Positions 1 through 4,936 are shown, numbered from the stretch's first letter. The stretch: DNA of 5,601 nucleotides from Planctomycetota bacterium (GCA_027011425.1 JALUZX010000798.1:1-5601), one strand, 5' to 3'. Notes: a model not told the origin generated them from the sequence alone. Translations and numbers: made by a program.

Positions 1-359
1 GTGGGGGGGGCGGGGCGGCGGTAGCCTTTGAGCATGCGCCGGAAGGCGCGGGCGGCGTGGATTTTTCGGCCTACTTTTTCTTTTTCCTCCTCCAGGGCGG
101 CGATGAGGGAGGCGTGGAGACCCCGGGCGCGCTCCAGGAGGGTTTCGATCTCCGCGGTGGTCCGGCCGGGAGGCAGGCGGCGGTCCAATTCCTTCAGGCG
201 GGCCAGGAGCTTTTCGGCCCGTTCCCCCGGCGCCGCGGCTCCTTCCAGGTCGTCCTCCCGGGCCGCCAACTGGGCCGATTCGTAGAGCTGGCAGATCTCC
301 TGGAGGAGTTCCTTCTTTTCTTTCAGGAGGGCCTCAGACCCGGGCGCCGACGATTCCAT
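1..359 (-). CDS. FliT/FlgN-like flagellar export chaperone (partial at its 3' end)
   Basis: This is an open frame of 119 codons from the ATG at 359 to the window edge, with no stop inside the window. The protein is small, charged and almost wholly helical. Residues 8-38 (LLKEKKELLQ... then REDDLEG) and 47-62 (ERAEKLLARLKELDRR) follow the coiled-coil pattern of FlgN/FliT-type chaperones, in which a D/E-rich segment and a conserved ER precede a leucine heptad. A second helix (about 68-112) ends in KGYRRPAPP, like the Tyr-containing tails of that family, so only a few residues are probably missing. FliT-type proteins bind FliD before export, and the gene sits directly after fliD-fliS where fliT is often found. 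The start overlaps fliS by 26 nt, and a purine-rich AAGGAAGGG lies just upstream of the ATG. The exact subfamily (FliT, FlgN or an unnamed fliS-linked protein) cannot be settled by eye; the chaperone role is inferred mainly from position and helical pattern. Confidence 0.72.
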   Translation of the reverse strand, partial: MESSAPGSEALLKEKKELLQEICQLYESAQLAAREDDLEGAAAPGERAEKLLARLKELDRRLPPGRTTAEIETLLERARGLHASLIAALEEEKEKVGRKIHAARAFRRMLKGYRRPAPP

Positions 360-720
360 CCCACCCTTCCTTCAGGGTTCTCAGAACCGTGAGGGTGTGC
401 TCCACAGGCTCGGGGCGCCTCTCCATGTTGGCCGAGAGGATCCGGTCCGAGGCGAACTCATAGAGCCGGCTCAGGTCCTTGGCGATCTCACCGCCCTTCT
501 CCATGTCCAGGGAGGCCCGCAGTTCCCCCAGGATGGCCAGGGCCTTACCCAGGGCCTCCCCGACGGCGGGGGAGTGGAGGTCCTTGCCGGAGCGCAGGAC
601 CTGTCTCGCCTTCTCCAGGTTCTGGATGGCCCCCTCGTAGAGAAGGACCACGAGCTTCTCGGGGGAAGCCGTGAGAATCGCGTTCTTCTTGTAGTTCCAA
701 GCGGCCTGCTGGAAAGTCAT
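334..720 (-). CDS. fliS: Flagellar export chaperone FliS
   Basis: This 128-aa protein has the normal length for FliS, the cytoplasmic chaperone that wraps the C-terminal helix of unpolymerised flagellin and delivers it to the flagellar type III export gate. The N-terminus shows the family signature: an aromatic/Gln-rich start (MTFQQAAWNYKKN), then ILTASPEKLVVLLYEGAI at residues 15-32, close to the usual 'I.TASPEKLI.MLYDGAI'. The rest is amphipathic helices (EKARQVLRSGKD, LGKALAILGELRASLD, LSRLYEFASDRILSANM), as expected for the four-helix bundle. The ATG overlaps the fliD stop in an ATGA, and a strong GGGAGGAGG ribosome site lies 3 nt before it inside the end of fliD, so translation is probably coupled to fliD. 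Its client flagellin is two genes upstream in the same operon. Identification is confident. Confidence 0.95.
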   Translation of the reverse strand: MTFQQAAWNYKKNAILTASPEKLVVLLYEGAIQNLEKARQVLRSGKDLHSPAVGEALGKALAILGELRASLDMEKGGEIAKDLSRLYEFASDRILSANMERRPEPVEHTLTVLRTLKEGWDGIVGARV

Positions 721-2174
721 TTTCCTCCTCCCGTTCCTCCGAAGTTGTAGGCTCCCAGGGAATATCCCTGCTGCTGGTACATGGCGATCAGGTTTTCATA
801 CCCCGCGAACCTCTGGACCAGGGTTTCTTCGTACTTGGCCACCCTGTCCTCTTCCCTTCGGATCCGGTCGTCCAGTTGCTTGATGATGTCGTCGATTCCG
901 TCCAGGCGGGTCTTGATGATGCCGTCCACCGAGTCCGTGATGTCGTCCACGGCGGTGTAGAGCCTGTCGGCCACGCCCACCCCGGACTTGGTGAAGAGAT
1001 CCTTCACGTCCTGTTCGTCCGCCTGGAGGGCCGATTCGAACTTGGACCGGTCGAAGGAGAGTTTCCCCTCCTTGTCCGTGGTGACTCCCACCAGGGCCAG
1101 CATGGTGTAGGTCCCGCCCGTTTCGGCCAGGCCGCCGGCGATGGAACGGAGCCGGTTCTGGATGGAGGTCAGGGTGAAGTCCCCCAGCAGGACCCCCTCG
1201 GCCTTGCCCTTCTCGCCCACCTTGCCCTGGCCGTTGATGAACTCCATCACGGCGTTGTAGTCGTCCACGAAGTCCTGGATCTTGTCCTCGATGGCGGAGC
1301 TGTCCGTGGAAACGGTCAGGTTGGTATCCGGATTGGATCCGCTGGGATCGTGGGTCTTGAGCAGGTTCAATGTGACCCCGGGAATCGCGTCGGTAATGGT
1401 GTTGGATCCCCGGGTGATCTGGATGCCGTTGACGGTGATCTTGGCGTCCTGGGCCGTCTGGAACTTGCCGCTCGTCGTCCCTCCGTCGCCGGTGTTGATC
1501 TCGTTCACCAGGTTCACCAGGTCCTGGTCCCCGTCGTCGGTGGAGAGGGTGAAGGCGTTGTCCGTCCCGGCCTCCTTGGAGGAGATCACGAGCTGGTAGC
1601 GGTTGGTGCCGGTTCCGGTGTCGATCACCGTGGCCGTCACCCCGATGTCCGCGTCGTTGATGGCCCCGGCGATGCCCTGGAGGGTGTTGTTGTTCTGGTC
1701 GATCTGGATGTCGTGGGCGGTTCCGTCGATGGTGATGGTGAGAGTTCCCGTGCCGTGGGCCGTGGAGTCCTTGTCCGCGTAGAGGGCGCTCTTGTTGCGC
1801 TGGACCGTGGCGAGCTGGTCCACCGAGATCTGCCACGTTCCCTGCTGGGCCGAGTGGGACGCCGTGGCGGTGAAGAAACCTTCGTCGTCGGGGGTGGCCG
1901 TGAATTCCAGGAAGTTGGAGGACTTCCGGATGGAGTTCAGGCTTTTCTCCAGGTCGGCCAGCTTGTCCTGGAGATCGTTGAATGCCTTCTTCTGGGATTT
2001 CAGGAAGGCCTTCTTGTGCTCCAGGGACTTGATGGGAAGGCGTTCAAGGGCCACGAGCTGGGCGATGATCTTCTTGGTGTCCAGCCCCGAGGCCAGGCCG
2101 CCGAACTGGAACATTCCCATGCCGGAATTGTTGTAGCCCGTGGAATTCAGGCCGCCCATGCCGTAACTGCTCAT
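717..2174 (-). CDS. fliD: Flagellar filament cap protein FliD (hook-associated protein 2)
   Basis: This 485-aa protein is within the usual FliD range. FliD forms the oligomeric cap at the filament tip and folds exported flagellin into the growing filament. The diagnostic N-terminal signature FGGLASGLDTKKIIAQLVALE is at residues 24-44, followed by a long helix (48-82) of D0/D1 coiled-coil type. Residues about 110-240 are a beta-rich, Gly/Thr/Asp-rich variable region (cap head domains). The FliD C-terminal domain follows: AKITVNGIQITRGSNTITDAIPGVTLNL (244-271), DFVDDYNAVMEFI (301-313), GDFTLTSIQNRLRSI (331-345), the GVTTDKEGKLSFD strand (363-375), and a C-terminal coiled coil (403-468) ending RFAGYENLIAMYQQQ. 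The ATG at 2174 is chosen because GGAGGA stands 4 nt before it. This leaves an unusual 23-residue Gly/Asn/Ser/Met-rich leader before the signature. The tail is Gly-rich (GAYNFGGTGGGK). The gene follows flagellin and overlaps fliS by 4 nt. Confidence 0.96.
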   Translation of the reverse strand: MSSYGMGGLNSTGYNNSGMGMFQFGGLASGLDTKKIIAQLVALERLPIKSLEHKKAFLKSQKKAFNDLQDKLADLEKSLNSIRKSSNFLEFTATPDDEGFFTATASHSAQQGTWQISVDQLATVQRNKSALYADKDSTAHGTGTLTITIDGTAHDIQIDQNNNTLQGIAGAINDADIGVTATVIDTGTGTNRYQLVISSKEAGTDNAFTLSTDDGDQDLVNLVNEINTGDGGTTSGKFQTAQDAKITVNGIQITRGSNTITDAIPGVTLNLLKTHDPSGSNPDTNLTVSTDSSAIEDKIQDFVDDYNAVMEFINGQGKVGEKGKAEGVLLGDFTLTSIQNRLRSIAGGLAETGGTYTMLALVGVTTDKEGKLSFDRSKFESALQADEQDVKDLFTKSGVGVADRLYTAVDDITDSVDGIIKTRLDGIDDIIKQLDDRIRREEDRVAKYEETLVQRFAGYENLIAMYQQQGYSLGAYNFGGTGGGK

Positions 2175-2210
2175 CGGGTCCTCCGGAAAGGTCCAAACCG
2201 AAAAGGGGCG

Positions 2211-2236
2211 TTTCCCCGGGCCGAGGCCCCGGGGAA
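2211..2236 (-). terminator. GC-rich hairpin in the flagellin-fliD gap; possible attenuator
   Basis: Arm TTCCCCGGG (2212-2220) pairs with CCCGGGGAA (2228-2236), a 9-bp perfect stem around a 7-nt loop. In the transcript direction (minus strand) the hairpin is followed, 7 nt later, by a short TTTT at 2201-2204. An alternative small hairpin, GGGG-AAACG-CCCC immediately followed by TTTT, can form from the same 3' arm. The T-run is short and interrupted, so full termination is unlikely. Partial read-through would lower fliD-fliS relative to flagellin, which fits the very different amounts of these proteins a cell needs. It could equally stabilise the 3' end of flagellin mRNA, or serve as a 5' leader hairpin if transcription starts at the -10-like site at 2254..2247. 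Confidence 0.5.
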
Positions 2237-2246
2237 CACCCCCTAC

Positions 2247-2254
2247 TTATCGGC
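2247..2254 (-). promoter_or_regulatory. Perfect sigma-28 -10 octamer upstream of fliD
   Basis: The minus strand reads GCCGATAA here, identical to the enterobacterial FliA -10 consensus and to the octamer upstream of flagellin in this window. It lies 72 nt before the fliD ATG, with a GC-rich hairpin starting 10 nt downstream, the same arrangement as at the flagellin promoter. No recognisable -35 (TAAAGTTT-like) is found 11-13 nt upstream; that stretch is C-rich. This is either a weak internal FliA promoter for fliD-fliS or a coincidence in the 3' region of flagellin. Confidence 0.45.
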
Positions 2255-2277
2255 ACTCCCGCCCCTTGGGGTGGAGT
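2255..2277 (-). other. Hairpin immediately after the flagellin stop codon
   Basis: ACTCC (2255-2259) pairs with GGAGT (2273-2277), and CCC (2262-2264) pairs with GGG (2269-2271) around a CTTG loop, with a small internal mismatch between the stems. It begins one base after the flagellin TAG. No U-run follows, so it is not an intrinsic terminator by itself; a 3'-end stabilising role is possible. The pairing is seen in sequence and the role is inferred. Confidence 0.4.
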
Positions 2278-2278
2278 C

Positions 2279-3106
2279 CTATCCCAGGAGCGTCAAGGCC
2301 GCCTGGGGGCCCATGTTCGCCTGGCCCAGGATGGAGATGGCCGCCTGCTGGAGGATGGAGTTCCTCGTGAGCTGGGCCGTCTCGTAGGCCACGTCCACGT
2401 CCCGGATCCGGCTCTGGGCGGCGCTCAGGTTCTCCCGGGCGCTCCCCAGGTTGGCGATCGTGGAGTTCAGCCGGTTCTGGATGGCGCCGAAGTCGCCCCG
2501 GAGCTGGGACACGGTGTTGATGGCGCTGTCGATCTGGCTGATGGCGAAGCTCGTGTCGCCCGTGGAGCCGATGTCCAGGGTGCTCAGCCCCAGGCTGGTG
2601 GTAAGCGCCGGCGAGAGGTCCACGCTGATCTGGTTGATGGAGGAGTCCGTTCCGATTCCCACCTGGAAGGAGGCCGTGGTGGTGCTTCCGTCCAGGAGGT
2701 GGATCCCGTTGAACTCGGTGGACTTGGCGATCCGGTTCACCTCGCTCACCAAAGCGCTGAACTCTTCCTGCAGGGTGTCCTTGTCGTTGTTCGACACCGA
2801 ACCGTTGGAGGCCTGGACGGCCAGTTCCCTCAGGCGGACCAGGATGTTGCTCACCTCGTTCAAGGCCCCTTCGCCCGTCTGGACCAGGGAGACGCCGTCG
2901 TTGGCGTTCCGCTCGGCCTGGGCCAGGGACCGGATCTGGGCGCGCAGTCTCTCGCTGATGGCCAGGCCCGCCGAGTCGTCGGCCGCCGTGGAGATGCGCA
3001 GGCCCGTGGAGAGGTGCTGGAAGTTCCTGAACAACCGCTTGTTCACGGCCAGGAGGTTTCGCTGGGCGTTGAAGGAGGCGATGTTGGTGTTGACTCTCAG
3101 TCCCAT
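2279..3106 (-). CDS. fliC: Flagellin (filament protein), compact type
   Basis: This 275-aa flagellin is near the short end of the family. It polymerises into the extracellular helical filament after export without a cleaved signal. The D0/D1 N-terminal half is highly conserved: MGLRVNTNIASFNAQRNL (1-18), LSTGLRISTAADDSAGLAISERLRAQIRSL (32-61), then NDGVSLVQTGEGALNEVSNILVRLRELAVQASNG (69-102). The C-terminal D1/D0 half (about 190-275) has the long helix SQLRGDFGAIQNRLNSTIANL, ENLSAAQSRIRDVDVAYETAQLTRNSIL and the terminal QAAISILGQANMGPQAALTLLG. The middle, about residues 140-189, is only a short beta linker, so no large D2/D3 outer domain is present. The ATG at 3106 gives the canonical MG.R.NTN start and has AAGGGG 8 nt upstream. 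It is the first gene of the filament operon, behind a sigma-28 promoter candidate and a structured 5' leader. It is named fliC by family; hag/flaA are synonyms in other groups. Confidence 0.97.
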   Translation of the reverse strand: MGLRVNTNIASFNAQRNLLAVNKRLFRNFQHLSTGLRISTAADDSAGLAISERLRAQIRSLAQAERNANDGVSLVQTGEGALNEVSNILVRLRELAVQASNGSVSNNDKDTLQEEFSALVSEVNRIAKSTEFNGIHLLDGSTTTASFQVGIGTDSSINQISVDLSPALTTSLGLSTLDIGSTGDTSFAISQIDSAINTVSQLRGDFGAIQNRLNSTIANLGSARENLSAAQSRIRDVDVAYETAQLTRNSILQQAAISILGQANMGPQAALTLLG

Positions 3107-3108
3107 GG

Positions 3109-3138
3109 TTCCTTCCCCTTTTCCCTTTCCCTTTCTTT
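3109..3138 (-). promoter_or_regulatory. Uninterrupted 30-nt purine leader with flagellin ribosome-binding site
   Basis: Every base from 3138 to 3109 is A or G in the transcript, in repeating AAAGGG-like units, ending two bases before the flagellin ATG. It supplies several overlapping Shine-Dalgarno-like sites (AAGGGG at 3120-3115, AAGGAA at 3114-3109). An all-purine stretch cannot pair with itself, so the ribosome site should stay open next to the strong upstream hairpin. This suits a very highly translated mRNA. Confidence 0.6.
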
Positions 3139-3144
3139 GTGCGA

Positions 3145-3179
3145 CTCCCCGCCCGGCCGGAGCCGGGTTCCCGGGGGAG
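3145..3179 (-). other. Stable two-tier hairpin with UNCG tetraloop in the flagellin 5' UTR
   Basis: In the transcript, inner arms CCCGGC (3167-3162) and GCCGGG (3157-3152) enclose the loop UCCG, giving a C(UCCG)G closure, a member of the extra-stable UNCG tetraloop class. Outside this, CUCCCC (3179-3174) pairs with GGGGAG (3150-3145). If transcription starts shortly after the -10 box at 3202..3195, the hairpin lies within about 10 nt of the 5' end, a position known to protect mRNAs from 5'-end-dependent decay. The pairing is visible; the stabilising role is inferred. Confidence 0.6.
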
Positions 3180-3194
3180 GCCCCAATGTGGGAA

Positions 3195-3222
3195 TTATCG
3201 GCGGCAGTGGGGAGAAACTGAA
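3195..3222 (-). promoter_or_regulatory. Sigma-28 (FliA) promoter of the flagellin operon
   Basis: On the minus strand TTCAGTTT (3222-3215) is followed by 12 nt and then GCCGATAA (3202-3195). The enterobacterial FliA consensus is TAAAGTTT-N11-GCCGATAA, so the -10 is an 8/8 match and the -35 a 6/8 match, with a spacer one base longer. It lies 88 nt upstream of the flagellin ATG and is oriented toward it. Late-class flagellin genes are the classic FliA targets, so position, orientation and sequence agree. The transcription start would be near 3188-3190. Confidence 0.8.
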
Positions 3223-3240
3223 CAGGCGCTCTTCAAAAGT

Positions 3241-3255
3241 GGACAAAAAATGTCC
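3241..3255. promoter_or_regulatory. GGACA-N5-TGTCC palindrome between the divergent promoters
   Basis: Perfect 5-bp inverted arms GGACA (3241-3245) and TGTCC (3251-3255) flank an AAAAA spacer in an otherwise GC-rich region. The dyad lies 18 nt beyond the flagellin -35 element and 13 nt before the TCAAG box of the plus-strand leader. This is where a dimeric regulator could act on both divergent units. Which protein would bind is unknown; a five-base arm is short, so chance is not excluded. Confidence 0.4.
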
Positions 3256-3268
3256 CTGGGGGAGTGAC

Positions 3269-3299
3269 TCAAGTCGGGAGGGCTCTCTGCCGATCCATT
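3269..3299 (+). promoter_or_regulatory. Promoter-like leader element upstream of the regulator (copy 1 of a repeated motif)
   Basis: TCAAG (3269-3273), a 15-nt gap, then TGCCGATCCATT ending at 3299. The 13-mer CTGCCGATCCATT (3287-3299) recurs exactly upstream of the kinase at 4872-4884, again preceded by TCAAG 16 nt before the GCCGATCC. The layout resembles sigma-28 promoters (TAAA-N15-GCCGATAA), with the last two bases of the -10 changed to CC. It ends 51 nt before the regulator ATG. It may be a variant promoter or a shared protein- or RNA-binding site. Confidence 0.5.
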
Positions 3300-3337
3300 C
3301 CTTGGCAAGGCGTGTTCCACTTCTTTTCGGATCGAAC

Positions 3338-3343
3338 AGGGAG
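3338..3343 (+). promoter_or_regulatory. Ribosome-binding site that fixes the regulator start
   Basis: AGGGAG stands 7 nt before the ATG at 3351. This supports 3351 over the in-frame GTG at 3264, which has no clear ribosome site of its own, lies upstream of the repeated leader element, and would add 29 residues before the receiver domain without family resemblance. The 8-mer AGGGAGTC here (3338-3345) is also found before the kinase start (4922-4929). Confidence 0.7.
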
Positions 3344-3350
3344 TCGCGCG

Positions 3351-4844
3351 ATGAGACAGACGCTGCAGGAAGGTACGGCACGAATCCTCGTGATCGACGA
3401 CGAGGAGAGCGTTCGCAAGGGCCTGATCTCCATTCTGATCAGGGAAGGGCATATCGCGGAAGGGGCTTCCTCGGCGGAGGACGGCCTGGCCGCTGCGGAA
3501 AGAAACCGCTACGACCTGGTCTTTCTGGACGTGCGGCTCCCCGGCGCGGACGGGATCGGGCTCATTCCCAGGATCCGTTCCAAGAGCAATCCCCCCGAGG
3601 TGGTGGTCCTCACCGGTTACGGGAGCGTCCCCTCGGCGGTGGAGGCCATGAAGCGGGGGGCCCTGGACTACGTGGAAAAGCCCTTCCACACCGACCGGAT
3701 CCTCTCCCTGGTCCGCAGGGTCCTGGAGATCAATTACCTGAAAGAAGAAGTGGACCGGCTCCGCGGGCAGGTCCGCCAGCTTACGGCTCCCCGGATCGTG
3801 GGCCAGTCCCGGGCCATCCTGGGGGTGCTCGCCGCCGTGGACCGGGTGGCCCTGAGTCCCACCACGACCGTCCTGGTCCGCGGGGAGAGCGGGACCGGCA
3901 AAGAGCTGGTGGCCCGGGCCATCCATGACAGGAGCGCCCGCCACGACCGGCCTTTCATCGCCGTCAACTGCGCGTCCTTCACCGAGTCCCTTTTAGAGAC
4001 GGAACTCTTCGGATACGAACCCGGCTCCTTCACGGGCGCCTCGGGGGAGGGCAAGGAGGGCCTTCTCGCGGCGGCCCAGACGGGGACCCTCTTCCTGGAC
4101 GAGATCTCCGAGATGAGCACCGTCCTCCAGGCCAAACTTCTCCGGGTCCTCCAGGAGCGCTCCTACCGCAAGGTGGGGGGCCTGGAAGACATCCCCCTGG
4201 ACGTGAGGATCATCGCCTCCACCAACCGCGACCTGGAGCGCATGGTCAAGGAGGGACTCTTCAGGGAGGACCTCTTCTACAGGCTCGCCGTCATGCCCAT
4301 CCGGGTTCCGCCCCTTCGTGAAAGGAGGGAGGACATTCCCCTTCTGGCCCACCATTTCCTCGCCCAGTTCGCCTCCCAGATGGGCAAGCTCCTGCGGGGA
4401 TTCTCCGAGGAGGCCATGGAGAACCTGACGGAGCGGCACTGGCCGGGAAACGTGAGGGAATTGCGCAACGCCGTGGAATTCGCGGCCATCACCTGTCCCG
4501 GCGGGGAGATCCAGGAGGAACACCTGCCCGAGGTCCGGGAACCGGGGATCACTCTTTCCCGGGCGGAGGACGTCCTGGTCCTTCCGGGGTCGGACCGGAG
4601 CATCCGCGCCATGGAGGAGATCCTGATCCGGCGGGTCCTGGAGGAGACAGGCTGGAACATCAGCCGCTCCGCTTCGATCCTCGGGATCAACCGGACCACT
4701 CTCTACAACAAGATCAGGCTCTACAACCTGGACAGGGACAAGGCGGAGAAGACCTCCACAACCCCCGCCAGGGTTTCCTCTCCGGGCCGGGACGTCACCC
4801 TTCCCGCCATGCCGCCGAGGCTTTCCGCCCCCCGGGTGCCTTGA
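3351..4844 (+). CDS. NtrC-family sigma-54-dependent response regulator, FlgR/FleR/FlrC-like
   Basis: This 497-aa protein has the full three-domain layout. The receiver domain (about 10-125) has acidic pocket D16 D17, phospho-acceptor D60 in LVFLDVRLPG, T88 in VVLTGYGS and K110 in YVEKPF. The sigma-54 AAA+ domain (about 149-385) has Walker A GESGTGKE (178-185), the sigma-54 contact loop as GSFTGA (225-230; the common form is GAFTGA), Walker B TLFLDE (D250 E251), and FREDLFYRL (304-312). A Fis-type helix-turn-helix lies near 421-462 (RRVLEETGWNISRSASILGINRTTLYNKI). The last 35 residues are a Ser/Thr/Pro/Arg-rich, probably disordered tail. Phosphorylated by its partner kinase, such a protein hydrolyses ATP to open sigma-54 RNA polymerase promoters. 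It is divergent from the flagellin operon and followed by a histidine kinase, which suggests control of middle-class flagellar genes. Atypical targets outside motility remain possible, so no symbol is given. Confidence 0.93.
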   Translation: MRQTLQEGTARILVIDDEESVRKGLISILIREGHIAEGASSAEDGLAAAERNRYDLVFLDVRLPGADGIGLIPRIRSKSNPPEVVVLTGYGSVPSAVEAMKRGALDYVEKPFHTDRILSLVRRVLEINYLKEEVDRLRGQVRQLTAPRIVGQSRAILGVLAAVDRVALSPTTTVLVRGESGTGKELVARAIHDRSARHDRPFIAVNCASFTESLLETELFGYEPGSFTGASGEGKEGLLAAAQTGTLFLDEISEMSTVLQAKLLRVLQERSYRKVGGLEDIPLDVRIIASTNRDLERMVKEGLFREDLFYRLAVMPIRVPPLRERREDIPLLAHHFLAQFASQMGKLLRGFSEEAMENLTERHWPGNVRELRNAVEFAAITCPGGEIQEEHLPEVREPGITLSRAEDVLVLPGSDRSIRAMEEILIRRVLEETGWNISRSASILGINRTTLYNKIRLYNLDRDKAEKTSTTPARVSSPGRDVTLPAMPPRLSAPRVP

Positions 4845-4852
4845 AGAGGGAG

Positions 4853-4884
4853 TCAAGAGAGCCTCTTTCCCCTGCCGATCCATT
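4853..4884 (+). promoter_or_regulatory. Promoter-like leader element upstream of the kinase (copy 2 of the repeated motif)
   Basis: TCAAG (4853-4857), a 16-nt gap, then GCCGATCCATT ending at 4884, with the exact 13-mer CTGCCGATCCATT at 4872-4884 shared with the regulator leader. It ends 52 nt before the proposed kinase GTG, against 51 nt at the regulator, and both are followed 37-38 nt later by AGGGAGTC. It lies in the 92-nt gap between the two genes, so the kinase may have its own transcription start as well as read-through from the regulator. Confidence 0.5.
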
Positions 4885-4920
4885 ATTGAAGGTAGGGGGG
4901 GGAGTCCAGGAGAAGCGGCA

Positions 4921-4927
4921 AAGGGAG
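4921..4927 (+). promoter_or_regulatory. Ribosome-binding site supporting the GTG start of the kinase
   Basis: AAGGGAG lies 9 nt before GTG 4937. The reading frame is open further upstream, with TTG at 4841 (overlapping the regulator stop) and TTG at 4886, but neither has a comparable ribosome site. The AGGGAGTC context matches the regulator's start region. Confidence 0.6.
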
Positions 4928-4936
4928 TCTTCCGGC

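Noticed and set aside
1..25. G-rich run at the left edge as a G-quadruplex or regulatory element
   Set aside because: It is the complement of Pro/Ala/Arg codons (RRPAPP) at the end of the FliT/FlgN-like frame, which explains the composition.
876..2387. A 503-codon open frame on the plus strand opposite fliD and the flagellin end
   Set aside because: It is antisense to an unambiguous fliD, its product is a Val/Gly/Asp/Leu-rich sequence with no recognisable domain, and GC-rich codon bias readily creates such shadows.
3264..3350. Upstream GTG start for the regulator (29 extra residues)
   Set aside because: The extra residues do not resemble a receiver domain start, the region carries the repeated leader element, and ATG 3351 has AGGGAG at 7 nt.
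3195..3944. A 249-codon minus-strand frame over the intergenic region and regulator N-terminus
   Set aside because: It runs antisense to the receiver and AAA+ domains and through promoter elements, with His/Gly/Pro/Asp-rich composition typical of antisense frames in GC-rich DNA.
4843..4869. Possible terminator after the regulator (AAGAGG paired with CCTCTT)
   Set aside because: There are only six AT-containing pairs, a 12-nt loop and no real U-run; it is too weak to call.
4841..4936. TTG 4841 overlapping the regulator stop (TTGA) as kinase start
   Set aside because: No clear ribosome site precedes it and it would put the repeated leader element inside the gene. It is kept as a second choice because the frame is fully open from there.
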